A stretch of 64,000 nt of DNA, taken from the NCBI GenBank assembly GCA_963170055.1, contig CAUJGJ010000012.1, positions 90,339 through 154,338 on the forward strand, written 5' to 3'. Under the pieces are notes generated by a model. The model made no database searches. It was given only the letters and a program-made list of their open reading frames with translations, and was not told the DNA's origin. Source of the stretch: Halisarca cf. caerulea (lineage: Eukaryota > Porifera > Demospongiae > Chondrillida > Halisarcidae). Position numbers and translations under genes: made by a program. This document shows, piece after piece, positions 19,801-30,400 of the stretch; position 1 is the stretch's first letter; each line of letters begins with the position of its first letter.

Positions 19801-20108
19801 CGGAGATCCCCGGCAGTTCTTTTCCTGTTCGTGTTGAGAGACCTCTACCAGATGCATCCAAGTGTTTAGTAGCTGATATTGATACTCCAGGAAGCTTTCT
19901 TGTTGATGCAACACTTGCTGGTGGAAATGGAAAGTTGGAAGTTTGTGCAGTAGGGGCATTTGTCCCAGTGAATTTCATCACAGTGACACACAATGGTGAT
20001 TACACTTTCAATGTGAAATACAGCCTGCCAGAACCTGGAGAGACATGGATAAGTGTCAAATGGCATGAGCAGCATGTACCTGGCAGTCCCTTCACTGTGA
20101 ATTCATGA
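6243..20108 (+). CDS. FLN: Filamin, copy A (two CH domains plus 16 filamin repeats)
   Basis: Actin cross-linking rod protein. Exons: 6243-6513, 8585-8739, 9457-9651, 15282-20108; 5448 nt, 1815 aa, all junctions in phase. Exons 1-3 (residues 1-206) encode the actin-binding domain: CH1 with KKTFTRWCNEHL and DLCDGLKLIALL, the linker KLILGLVWTLILHYQI, and CH2 with WNDGTLIAALVDATAPGLCPE and AEEWLGVPQ. Exon 4 starts VLQPEDMVNPNVDE, the conserved end of CH2, and then encodes 16 filamin Ig repeats from about residue 247, most starting D-x-S-K-V-x-x-x-G-x-G. Repeat 9 carries a Ser/Arg-rich insert (about residues 1061-1100). The last repeat is shortened and resembles the C-terminal dimerisation repeat. 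Vertebrate filamins have 24 repeats. The ATG is in good context (gcgagATGG). An in-frame stop immediately precedes exon 4, so the long ORF cannot extend upstream. A 302-aa antisense ORF inside exon 4 is a shadow. Confidence 0.95.
7205..7500. repeat. GC-richer block in filamin-A intron 1, unidentified
   Basis: This stretch differs in composition from the surrounding AT-rich intron and contains an internal hairpin (TGAGGTTGCAAACCTCA near 7276). It may be the 3' part of a SINE or retrotransposon, but I cannot name a family and see no open frame. Confidence 0.25.
7583..7740. repeat. (AC)n microsatellite
   Basis: About 155 bp of nearly pure AC dinucleotides with a few interruptions (CATGTAC near 7686, CGTAC near 7736), in filamin-A intron 1. 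The Cys-Val 'proteins' readable on the minus strand are artefacts of this repeat. Confidence 0.95.
7815..8040. mobile_element. TIR element, ACCGTATAGG family
   Basis: The left end reads ACCGTATAGGTGTTAATTTT. The right end, reverse-complemented, reads ACCATATAGGCATTAATTTT. The interior has TTCGCAAA/TTTGCGAA-like motifs in both orientations. A diverged relative with the same termini lies at about 14961-15196 in another intron of the same gene. Confidence 0.6.
8056..8243. mobile_element. Pogo/Tc1-like MITE
   Basis: The ends CAATGAGACCTCACTTATCC and (reverse complement of the right end) CAGTCAGACCTCACGTATCC match at 17 of 20 positions. TA flanks both sides (8054-8055 and 8244-8245). Internal copies of TATCCAGTTCCCTCA occur twice. 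It lies in filamin-A intron 1. No ORF of note. Confidence 0.65.
9711..11116. mobile_element. Foldback (palindromic) element, copy 1
   Basis: Located in filamin-A intron 3. The left arm (about 9711-9985) and right arm (about 9990-10440) are long inverted repeats. Both contain GGCTAGACGGG/CCCATCTAGCC-type blocks, CTTGGAACAAGGG and AGGATTGACACAGGATCGTGC, with the turn near 9975-10010. A further unique-looking tail runs to 11116, ending again in GTCAATCCTAC, so AGGATTGAC-type ends bracket the unit and TA is a plausible target duplication. A second copy with the same order of parts lies at 54297-55576 on the other side of the window. No transposase was recognised, so it is probably non-autonomous. 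Confidence 0.7.
10113..10271. mobile_element. 159-bp insertion nested in the foldback element
   Basis: The copy at 54.3-55.6 kb lacks this block. It is bounded by an 8-bp direct repeat AGCCCTGT (10105-10112 and 10272-10279), the target-duplication length of hAT elements. The ends are only weakly inverted (left AGTGCCGTGAATGGTCCCC; right complement TGTCACACC..TGTCCCC). A hAT-type MITE is the simplest reading. Confidence 0.55.
13240..13395. repeat. AT microsatellite with inverted flanks
   Basis: A run of TA dinucleotides (about 13292-13331) is flanked by AATATTCACAGATAT and ATATGTGAATATC, so the whole can fold into a hairpin. A further copy of the right flank (TATATGTGAATATCTGAAGAGCT) follows. 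It lies in filamin-A intron 3. Confidence 0.6.
13696..13765. repeat. Tandem repeat, 35 bp x 2
   Basis: Two perfect adjacent copies of a 35-bp unit starting TCTGAATGTGTAGAGACTTC, at 13696-13730 and 13731-13765. Non-coding, in filamin-A intron 3. Confidence 0.85.
13847..13919. repeat. (TA)n microsatellite
   Basis: About 70 bp of alternating TA with one TTGA interruption, in filamin-A intron 3. The Tyr-Ile reading frame over it is an artefact. Confidence 0.9.
14961..15196. mobile_element. TIR element related to 7815-8040
   Basis: The termini are ACCTTATAGGCGTTAGTTT and (reverse complement of the right end) TTGTATAGGTGTTAATTC. The middle holds AATTCGCCATTTCATTTTCATGAATGGACCAGTCCCTACTATATA-like sequence shared with the 7.8-kb element (GTAGGTACTGGTCCATTCGC) in the opposite orientation. 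It ends about 85 bp before the large filamin-A exon, so it sits next to the branch-point region. Confidence 0.5.
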
Positions 20109-20592
20109 CATTAATTTTGTGTGCTATCAGTGAAAATAGAATTGTACTTAGGAATCATTATTAGAGTATGTATCTAAACAGATATTATACAGAGGTAGAA
20201 TATCTTAGTAGATTTTTGTGTAAAGTTACAGTAGTGCTGGTTATGTAGTTACATATAGTTTTGCTCTTCTTATGTATTAGCAATTAGATATTCAACTTGT
20301 ACGTATGCTTGCTTTTCACTCATTAATGGCAATCGGATATATGACGATCAACTTTCATGCTTCATAGGTTGTTTTAGTATACTGGAAAAACTGCATCACT
20401 TATAATTATACTACAATGTTAACTGAAATATTAATTGATCCTTCCACTTAGTTGTCCATGTAGACAAGCACTAACTTGCACCTATAGCTAACTGTCTATG
20501 ATTACCAATGTTTCAGCACAACAAAACTCTAAAAAGCGATATATAATATGATAGTGCATTATATATTTTGATCCTAGGTTACCAGGTAGATG

Positions 20593-20595
<3 letters not shown>

Positions 20596-20655
<60 letters not shown>
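20596..20655. repeat. (GT)n microsatellite
   Basis: About 30 uninterrupted TG dinucleotides downstream of filamin A. Confidence 0.95.
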
Positions 20656-20656
<1 letters not shown>

Positions 20657-21050
20657 ATGTGTTATTAGTTTTGCAGGTGAGCCATTGTTGAAGTGGTGGG
20701 ATTATACATTTTACTGACAGGATATATAACAGAAGACTAAGTATCGTTTTTGCTCATGTCTTGTTATGTACGTATGTGCATGATGTATGCATATAACTGC
20801 ACAATCTTTGTGCTGATTATTGTGATTAGGTTATAATCAATGCTCTAACTTTGGACAGACACCATGTGTCAGATTGTATTGGTTACTTGTTGGAATGCCT
20901 TAGTATGGTTACCACAGTGACTATCCCTCAGGATACCATCAGATTAGAGGAGAATGTTAAACTATAAGTGCTGAATAATTCCCTGATATATATTACTTCT
21001 AGATCAGGCCCATACATAGTCCATCCAGCTGGCCAGATCACCTCATGGAG

Positions 21051-21067
21051 CCCCCCCCCCCCCCCCC
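21051..21067. repeat. Poly-C tract
   Basis: Seventeen or so consecutive C residues in the filamin intergenic region. Homopolymer length is likely to vary or be misread. Confidence 0.9.
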
Positions 21068-21494
21068 ATTGTACTATATGAGGTATTTTTATATGGGATT
21101 CGGAACCTTTAAGTAGTTAAATGCATTTAGCAAAAAGGACACAGGGTTAAAGTCATAAGTGTGGGGCAAGTTGATCTGTGAAAACAGTGATTTCCTGGCA
21201 ATTGAGGCACACGAATCAAATCATACAACAGTGAAGAAAGTGGTGCAAGTATAGACAAAATGAATGCCACTCAAAAGTAGTATGCAGTGAAACCATGAAC
21301 ACTCTAAAACGTCTATGGTGAAACCACTTGTATACCCAAACACGTGCAGGTCAACCGTTATGCATTGATACATGTACGGTGCACGATATGTCTACTTGTA
21401 ATAGTATTCACAGTCGACCTGTCCACTCCCCCGTACATTACGCTGGTTACATTGGGGCGTTGCCTAACGACAGCGATCGACAACTCGAAGAGAG

Positions 21495-24400
21495 ATGGAG
21501 CAAGAGTGGAAGCGTATTCAGAAGAAAACGTTCACACGATGGTGTAACGAACAACTCCGTAGCGCTGGAATTACTGTGGATGACATCGCGATTGAATTTT
21601 GTGATGGTTTGAAGTTGATCCGTTTGTTGGAAGTGTTGTCCGGAAAACCCTTTCGTAGATACAACAAGAAGCCCAGAATACAAGCGCAAAAAGTAGAAAA
21701 TGTGCAACTTGCTCTTGATTTCTTGGCGCATGAAGGAATCAAGTTAGTTAATATAGGTAAGCTGACAGTGTGACTTATTGTTCAAAGTTTCATGTATCAA
21801 GAACAATTGATGAAGTTCCTGACGCGATTTTAGGAGCCGAAGACATTGTTACTCCAAACTTGAAGCTGATATTAGGTCTAGTATGGACCTTAATTCTGAA
21901 CTACCAGATTGCTGTTGGGTTGGCTGCAGAAGACACCAGTAGTGACAAAGGTAGCAAAAAGATTTCTCCAAAGCAGGGTTTGCTGGATTTTGTTAATGTA
22001 AGTTTGCTTTACTTTGCATTGTAGAAAGCAGCTGTTGTAGTGCATGTGTTATTGTGGAGTTTTACTATGTGTAGGAGAAAATAGACTTGCCAGACCGCCG
22101 AGTGGCAAACTTCAGATCCAACTGGAATGATGGGATTGTTGTTGCAGCATTGGTCGATGCCATGGCACCTGGATTATGTCCAGAATATGCTACAATGAAA
22201 CCTGAAAATGCTCTGGAGAATGCATCTCAAGCTATGAAGCTAGCTGAAGATTGGCTGGGCATACCACAAGTAAGATTAGGTTTATTCTTGAAGAGATAAT
22301 CTCGGTTGGCTTTTGGGAAACATGATTATAATTCATTTGCCTCCAACCCAAATCTGAACATTGAATCATTTCTGACTCATTACTGAAGTTACAGAGTATT
22401 GTTCAATGTACTCTGAAGAAGGCTGCAGCATGCAGCCGCAATGTCAGTGATGATTCAGAAATGATTCAATGTTCAGATTTGGATTGGAGGTTAATGAATT
22501 ATAATCAAGATTAGGTTTATATTATGTTGAGATGACCATGAAATGTCATTGTTTGTGCAGTTCACAGTTTGTATTTCTAGTGGTTGTGTTGCATTTCACA
22601 TAGAACTAATAGACAATGACTTCAATGATAGATATGTCTACAGTAGTCTCATGTAGCTACACCCTACTCCGCACATGGTGATGTCATCTCAAAAGGAGCT
22701 GAGTGAGATTGGGTCTGAGCTATGTCAGACTATGTCTACAGCTTGTTGACCTACATGATCTGCATTATTCTCTTATGCTTAAGTTAAATTATTAGAGTCT
22801 GAAATAGAATGGGGTTAGAAGAGTCTCTGTTTAAGTACAAAGATTAACACATCTTGCACCATACGCCGTATGCGCCCCGAACCGGATGTGGTTTCTGTGT
22901 ACCATGCGCCGTATGCGCCCTGATCGCGTAGGTACTTTTCAATCGACTTTTCCCCTGTTACTTTCTATAGTAACCCTTACCAAACATTACATCAATGGAT
23001 AGGCTAAAGATAGAACTTTCCAACGATGTATAGAAAGCGGTACCTTCCAATTCGAAATTCGCGAGTAAAACGATCGAAAAAAACTCAATGAAATTACTAA
23101 ATAAACACTGACTCATTATTTTCTAAACATAGAACTAAACAGTCTATAAAAGCAAAAATAAATGAAGCACAAAGCATCATAGATAAAAACAGTGGATAGA
23201 AGAACAGATGGAACACTCAGGAATGGGAATAGACGATCTTCTTAGCAACAGCACTGAGCTCTTTGCCATATCTGGACTTCACCGGAGTGACCTACATGGA
23301 GAAGATGACAGCGATGACAGTGCTGATGATGTTGAAGAATACTTCAATGAGTTAGAGATATATGACGAAGAAGACATGGACTATGAGCCTCAAGTGGATC
23401 CCCCAATGCATTCAAGTACACCCGTGAGAGGGACCCATATGGATGACGATGAACCACAGACAACGACAGATGAAAATGAGACACCAGCAATTCAAGATGA
23501 TACCCCAAGTATATGGTCTGATACCTTCACCCCTTTGAGAGTTGGACCTTTCGTACCTACATCACAGGGTCTGGTTGAGACACTAGGTGCATCAAACACA
23601 GCACTAGATGCTTTTAGTAAGGTTTTTGACATGCACCTGATTGACAAAATAGTGGAGGAGACAAACAGATATGCCACACAAAAGCAGCAGACCCATCCTG
23701 ACCCCACATGGACACCAACATACACAGAGGAAATGAAGGCCTTTATTGGTATACATATCATTATGGGACTTGTCAGGTACCCAAGATACCACCTATACTG
23801 GAGTCAAGATGACTATTTCACAAATTATGGGATTAAGAGTACCATGACCAGAAGGAGATTCCAAGCCCTAGAACGATATCTACACCTCAATGATGTCACC
23901 AAAATGCCAAAGAAAGATGCACCAGATTTCGATCCTCTGTACCGGGTACGACCAATGATAGACAGCTGCCGGAACAAGTTTCAACAAGCGTACAGACCAG
24001 GCCGTGAGTTAAGGTAGATGAAGGGATGATCGCCTATCGTGGCCGTATATCCTACCTACAGTACATCCCTAAAAAACCTACAAAATTTGGTATTAAGGTC
24101 TGGTTGCTAGCTGAGTCCAAGACAGGCTACATCATCAACTACATCATCTACACTGGCAAGCTAGGTGAGGAGAACATGGACCCAGAGCTGGAGGGCCATA
24201 ACCAAGGCTACAAAGTGGTTATGGCACTGATGAAACCCTACCTAAACCTGGGTCACCATGTTTACTTTGACAACCTGTTTACATCCTTTGAGCTACTGAA
24301 AGACCTAAGACAGAAAGACACTTATGCTACAGGAACTGCACGATCAAACAGGAAGGGCTACCCACCCCACATTAAATCAAAAAAACTGAAGGCTGGAGAA

Positions 24401-27400
24401 TATATAGAACAACAAAAGGGCAATGTGGTAGCCATGACAAGAGGGAAGTGAGTGTTATGAGCACAATTACAGATGGGAACATGCCACCACTCACCATTAA
24501 CCGCAGATCCAAGGACCCATCCAAGCGGGAAGTGAAGATGCCACCAGTCATCCATGAGTACAACACGTACATGAGCGGAGTGGATCTTGCTGACCAACTC
24601 AGGCAATACTATGCAGTTGGACGCCAGAGCAAGAAGTACTGGAAGTACATCTTCTGGTCCTTGATGGATTTTTCCATTAGGAATGCCTTTGTGTCATCTA
24701 AAGGACAACTTGCAGACACAGACAACCAGTTCTTCTTCAGGCTAGCATTGGCTAAGGAGCTGATCAGTGGTTTTTCTAGTAGAAATAGACAGTCAAAGCG
24801 ATCAGCCAGTTCAAGCGAGGAGAGCTTTGCGAAGAAGGAGACCGTCAAGGCACCATTGGGAGTTGTTCTCGTGAAGCCAGGTAGTCTTTTGAAGCATGAG
24901 GGAGTAACATTTGCATCCAGAAAACGAGCCTGCGTGTGGTGTCAAAAGAAGAATTCTCATACGCCGAAGGGCCGTATCCACGAGACGGTTTACGGGTGTT
25001 CTACGTGTAATGTCCACCTCCATCGAGACGCCTGCTTCCAGAGATACCATGACGAAGTTGTCTTCGAGTCTCAAGAGCCATCCAGTAGTTGTACATCTTA
25101 AAGACTTGTATTTAGACACTTTTGTAGACATAAACTGTTGGTCACCGTAACTTTATTAGTTGTTTGTTCCTCGAATCTGCCGTAATCGACTTCTTTTACT
25201 TGACTTTTGTATTCTTCATCTTCAAAAGTATTGATTTAACTCCACTTGCTATTATAAAAAGTTACTCTTAAAAGAATTATAGCGAAAAAACAAACTACCT
25301 CGGTAAAATGACACGTGGCGCAAGAACGTGTCAAATGTTATGGTATCTAGGAAGGGGCACCGTTTGCCACTTCCGGTTTCTTATGGTGCAAGATGTGTTA
25401 AGGGATAATGACTTTATGATGGCCACTACATCCAGTTTGAATAGCATTCTAGGATTTTTAGGCTTGTTGGTTTTTGTAAAAGTATACTAGGTTGTAATTA
25501 TACAGTGCCGTAGGAATGGAAAGTTATGCTGCAGTTTTAGTTATGCTCTTACTCTATTTTAAAGAAAATTGCATGAATAAAATCGCACTATGTTTCATGT
25601 CTGATACCACACAATACTGCATGTTAACAAAATCCAAAATTAAAAATCACATAGTGTCTGTGGTGGTCAAATCACATAACTTTTACTTTGCATAGCATAC
25701 CCATCCTACGGTATTATAGTGCAAGACAGCATAAATTATCAATTTTGGTAACAGTGATGACAACTTGACAAGTGCAGAATTTCGAATTTGGAGCCATACA
25801 GCACTGTAACAACATTACAGGTGGAGTCCATGAACCCCACCCACACTATGACGTCATTAAATGGTTGCTATAGTTACAATTTATTGTGTAATGACAGAAA
25901 ATGTCTGCTGCTATCGTGGTCTGCAAATTTCAATTGAATTAGAAATTTTTCTTCTGAGGAACATGTGGAGTGGGACAAACAGAATTGAAATTAAATCTTA
26001 CGTTATGTTACTATACTGTCACTGATGATATTGTTCTAACGTGTAAGCATTATTATAAATTTGAACATTGAGTGATTTTATATGTGGTATATATTGTTTG
26101 CGCAGAAATTGTGTCCTTAATTCGAGGGCAGCACACATTTTGTGCATGTTATTAACAACGATAGGTATTTGTCTGAAATCTCACAGATGATCTTTTCCTT
26201 TGATTCTCTATCCACTTATAAAATTTAATATCACATGTAATTTCGTAACTTTGTCGATTGTGCCAATGTTACAGTAAGATGCTATATTTAGATGAAGTAT
26301 CAAGTATCAAAGATTTACAAGGGTAAGCAGCATTGCTAAGCCTGCGTAGCTGCAGCTTCCATATACACTTAGTCTGAACAAATGGAAAGCAATAAATTGC
26401 CATTAGGTATGATGTAATATCGTTCCATCTAGCTTGCATTTTTAGTCATCTCTCCTGCTTCAAGCCAGTATACCATGGTTGACTTATTCGGGAATGAGCA
26501 AGCAGCCCAAATCACTGATAATGTCCCAGCATTAGGCAGCAAATATAGCTGGAAACACAGCTGGAACTTTCTGGTTTACATACACACTCTGGCAGCTCTG
26601 CCCCATCTTTGCACTTTTGCATACCTACTTCTAAGTCTGTACAGCATGTACGTCTCCACCTACAACTTAAATTGTTGTTTTCTCTTTTGGAATGATTGTG
26701 AATTGTAGAGTAGCACTCTCGGACTACTCTAATGTAGCGTGCTCTTCAACCAAAACATAATTGCTCTATCACAAGTTAATTATGCTTATTATGTGAATAT
26801 CAAATTTCTGAGAAGGTTTAGCAGCAAAAAAGGGATAAAGCAACATATCGTGGCTGTCAAGTGAATGCTGCGTATCACGGCCATCATTTTGAAACTAATA
26901 CTGTAGCCATTTTCTTTAAAGTATATATGCATGATAAATATGCTGTGGTTGCGTGTTACTGTGGGATACACACACACGCACATGGCCAAATGGGATGATT
27001 TAATTGGTGCAATCCACTGAGATGTGTTTGGAGTTCATATCTTCTACAGTGGCTGCTCAGGAATTCCACAGTGAGATTCACAGAATCTACAGATGTATAA
27101 TACGTTTATAGGTGCTTACAATGATAATTATTATGTTATGGGTTTGAAAGGAGTTGAGATGACTTGTAATAACAGTGGTTGAAAAATTTTCATAGGTTAC
27201 CCTTTAACACCTTCATAGTGCTAAATTCTGCTCATTTGCACAATGTATCTGTGTACACCATCCAAAGGACATGCAAATTTTGTTGCATTAGCTAGAATTT
27301 TGGTTTATTGAGAATTATGCAGCAAACATACTGATGATATAATTATAAACCAACCAACTATGGGGAACCTCATGCATTGTACATACCAGGAAGAGAAGAC

Positions 27401-30400
27401 CACTATAGAACCTATAATAGTAATGAAAGGGCTCTGGTGTTACTGAAAGACTGGTCTAAACCCAGTTCACAAAATGCTCAAGAGTTTTCCTAATGATTGA
27501 TTACAAACTGTTTAAGCTTCTCTCCAGTTAAACTGTAGGGAAACAAATTGCTAGCCTCTCCTCAGACTTCATTCCTCCTTCAAGCATCCTTCGTATACAC
27601 AAGTTTTATCGGAAAGACTTCTGCATAATAGATACCCCGGTGTGATCACAGTTGATAATCTCGTAAGGATTATATTAGCAGTAAGTAATGGTAGGCTCTC
27701 TTTGAGTTCTGCAGCTACTTCTCTATCTATTCTAATTTCTTCTTTCTAATAATTTCTGTTTGTACTCTAATTTTTGATAAAAATTGCCTTCCCTAATTTC
27801 TAGTCTTTGACTCCAACTATTTCAACTATGCAAATGTTTGCATGAAAGCTTGTCTTTCTCATAAGAAACATGGATATTCTACATTCACCAGAATTCCAAA
27901 TTGTTTGTTGTTGCACTAACTTTATCCTTTTTCTACTTGAAAACTTTTTGCAAATTCTAAGACTTCCTTTTTTCTTGCGTTGGCCCGCTAATAGGATTGT
28001 TTTTGATCTCACTTTATATACAGAAAAATATCAAAGGCTTTTAGAGAATCTTCTCACATTCGGTTACTGTATATTCCCTAAGTTTTTGGCACCCACCTGA
28101 ATAGGGTCTGGTTATACTCTAATTTTTGCCTAATAATGACTTTCCCTATTTTCTAGTCTTTGACTCTGGTTATTCTATGTCTGTGCCTGTATGAAAGCTC
28201 ATCTGAATAATAAAATTATTATTGTAAATTTGTGTTGAAAATGGAGAAAAAGACTGGTTCAAGTATGTACAACAGGCATGATATCCAAGTTAACTAATAA
28301 GAAGCAACTAGGCAATTTTTGTCGCCTTCTGACTGCTTTTAAAGGTTTGTTCACCAAATTCCCTCTACAAATAAGGAAGATCGAAATAATTTTCTTGGTT
28401 GTGCTTGTACAAAAGCCTTATTGGGACAAGCCTGAGCAAGCCCCACGATGACGTGATGTACGGGGGTCATGTCTGTGGCTGGCTGGATATGCATGTATGT
28501 ATCGTACGTTCAGCCGACAAAATTTTGATGGGTGTCGTAAGTTCAGCCGACAAAGTTTTCACGGATTTCACCTGATTTTTTTCCAGCTGCATAGCACCAC
28601 ATTCAGGGACAAATCCAGAGTGCTTTCTGTTCTCTCGTCGTCTGTTTTACCCTTTCCTCTCTTTCACCTGGTGGGATCGAATGGGTGATTGAGGCTGTGT
28701 TCGTCCTTAAATCACACAAACGCATCGATTACCCGTTCTTGGCTGCCGACGATGAGGTGAACAGCAAAGACAGAAACAAGGCGTTCACTTCCCCCCAGAC
28801 TCCTGTCTTGTACAATTTGTGTTGTAAAGTTGTAAGCCAAGGAAACAACAGGAGAATGAATATGGCGATTTTGCTCAACTGTTATAGCCCTTTAATTGCT
28901 AGCTTTCGACCGATACATTCTCATTGTCCAGTAGGGAGTGACGTCACACGGAACTGTTATACACGTCATTTCCAAAATGGCGATTTCAAACAAGACGTCG
29001 ACCGGAAGTTCACAATTTTCTCGCAAATGAAATACATGGAGTCACTCTTTTGCCAATTACTGGTTATTAGGTAGAAATATCTATCATTTGAGACCAACTT
29101 GTATGAACGTGTCAGTGACCCTTTAAATTGTAATTGCACAACAAAATTCATGTGACTTCTTCCTGTACCTTCAAAATGGAGTGCAAAGAGGCTCTAGCTA
29201 TGCTCTGTCTACTCAAGCTGGAAGAATCTCAGATGTTAAGCTTGAGGCTCAGATTTGATTTTAAGGATACACTGACCTGCTCGGTATATTACTACTTCTT
29301 CTTCACTATTATTGGTTAATGAATTTGATAAATCATACTGGGAACTTATTTTGTAGCTAGCCATGTTTTCTAAGCTGAGCAGAGACACCCCCCTCTGGAT
29401 CTGTTCCTGTCACCCTAGGTAGAAGTAGACTAACATGTAGACCAGATCCTCCATGTTAATTTGTCCTTTTTCTGCAAGCTGTACGTCCACATGTGATCAT
29501 AGCAAATTGATGCACTTTAACTTAAGGGTCACAGACATATACTTTTGATTTCAATCTAGAAGAAAGATATGCTCTTTAACGGACAACAATCATAGTAAAG
29601 GTTCCTGTGTGCCTCTACTGACAAAGGACAGTACTAATAACTTAAAAGTTGCTACCATTTGTACACCTCAGAGTACCATCTCTCTAGATGTACCATTGTG
29701 CAACACTACCTTTCCAACCTAGTGAATGAAATGAGTATCTTTTGATCAACATTATTGTTTGGCCAACTCTGTCATTACCCATCCATACCTGGTACTTTTA
29801 TAACCTGTGGCTGCAGTATGCATTTGTGACAACCTGGATTGTATTGTCGGGCTATTTATGTTTCAGAGCATATTATCAATGCATCCTACTAAATGTATAT
29901 CATTGAAAATGTGCTTAGATGAGCAGCTGTTCTTCTCGATTGTACAGGTATTGCAGCCAGAAGATATGGTCAACCCCAACGTTGATGATCTCAGCGTGAT
30001 GACGTATGTCTCAATGTTCCCAGAAGCAGAGCTAAAGGAAGGTGCTCCCCTGAAATCAAAAGGTGCTGATGCATCAAAAGTTAAAGTTTATGGTAAGGGT
30101 GTTGAGCCAGAGGGGATCAGTTCTGATGATGCTACAGCAGAGTTCACTGTAGATGTAAAAGATGCAGGAGTTGCTAGTCTAGGTGTCACCCTGGATGGAC
30201 CCAGCGGACAAGAAGAGTTACTCATTGCCGACAACCATGATGGTACTTTTACTTGTTCCTATGTTCCTGATGTCCCTGGTTCATATGTTGCTAATGTCAA
30301 CTGGGGTGGTCAACCTGTGCCTGGGTCTCCTTTCACTGTCATTGTATCAGAAGGATCAGATCCTACGGTATGTAGAGCATATGGGCCAGGATTGGAAAGT

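Larger units (their letters stand above)
20109..21494 (+). other. Intergenic region between the two filamin genes
   Basis: This holds the filamin-A 3' UTR, a (GT)n tract, a poly-C tract and, near its end, the filamin-B 5' region. The last about 120 bp are CpG-rich (e.g. GTCGACC, GGGGCGTTGCC, GCGATCGAC) and resemble the GC-rich stretch before filamin A. No further gene was seen. Confidence 0.6.

Noticed and set aside
29807..29947. Extension of the filamin-B exon upstream as part of the main protein
   Set aside because: A normal AG acceptor at 29946-29947 joins in phase to exon 3 and reproduces the conserved CH2 end; the extension is kept only as a possible alternative start.
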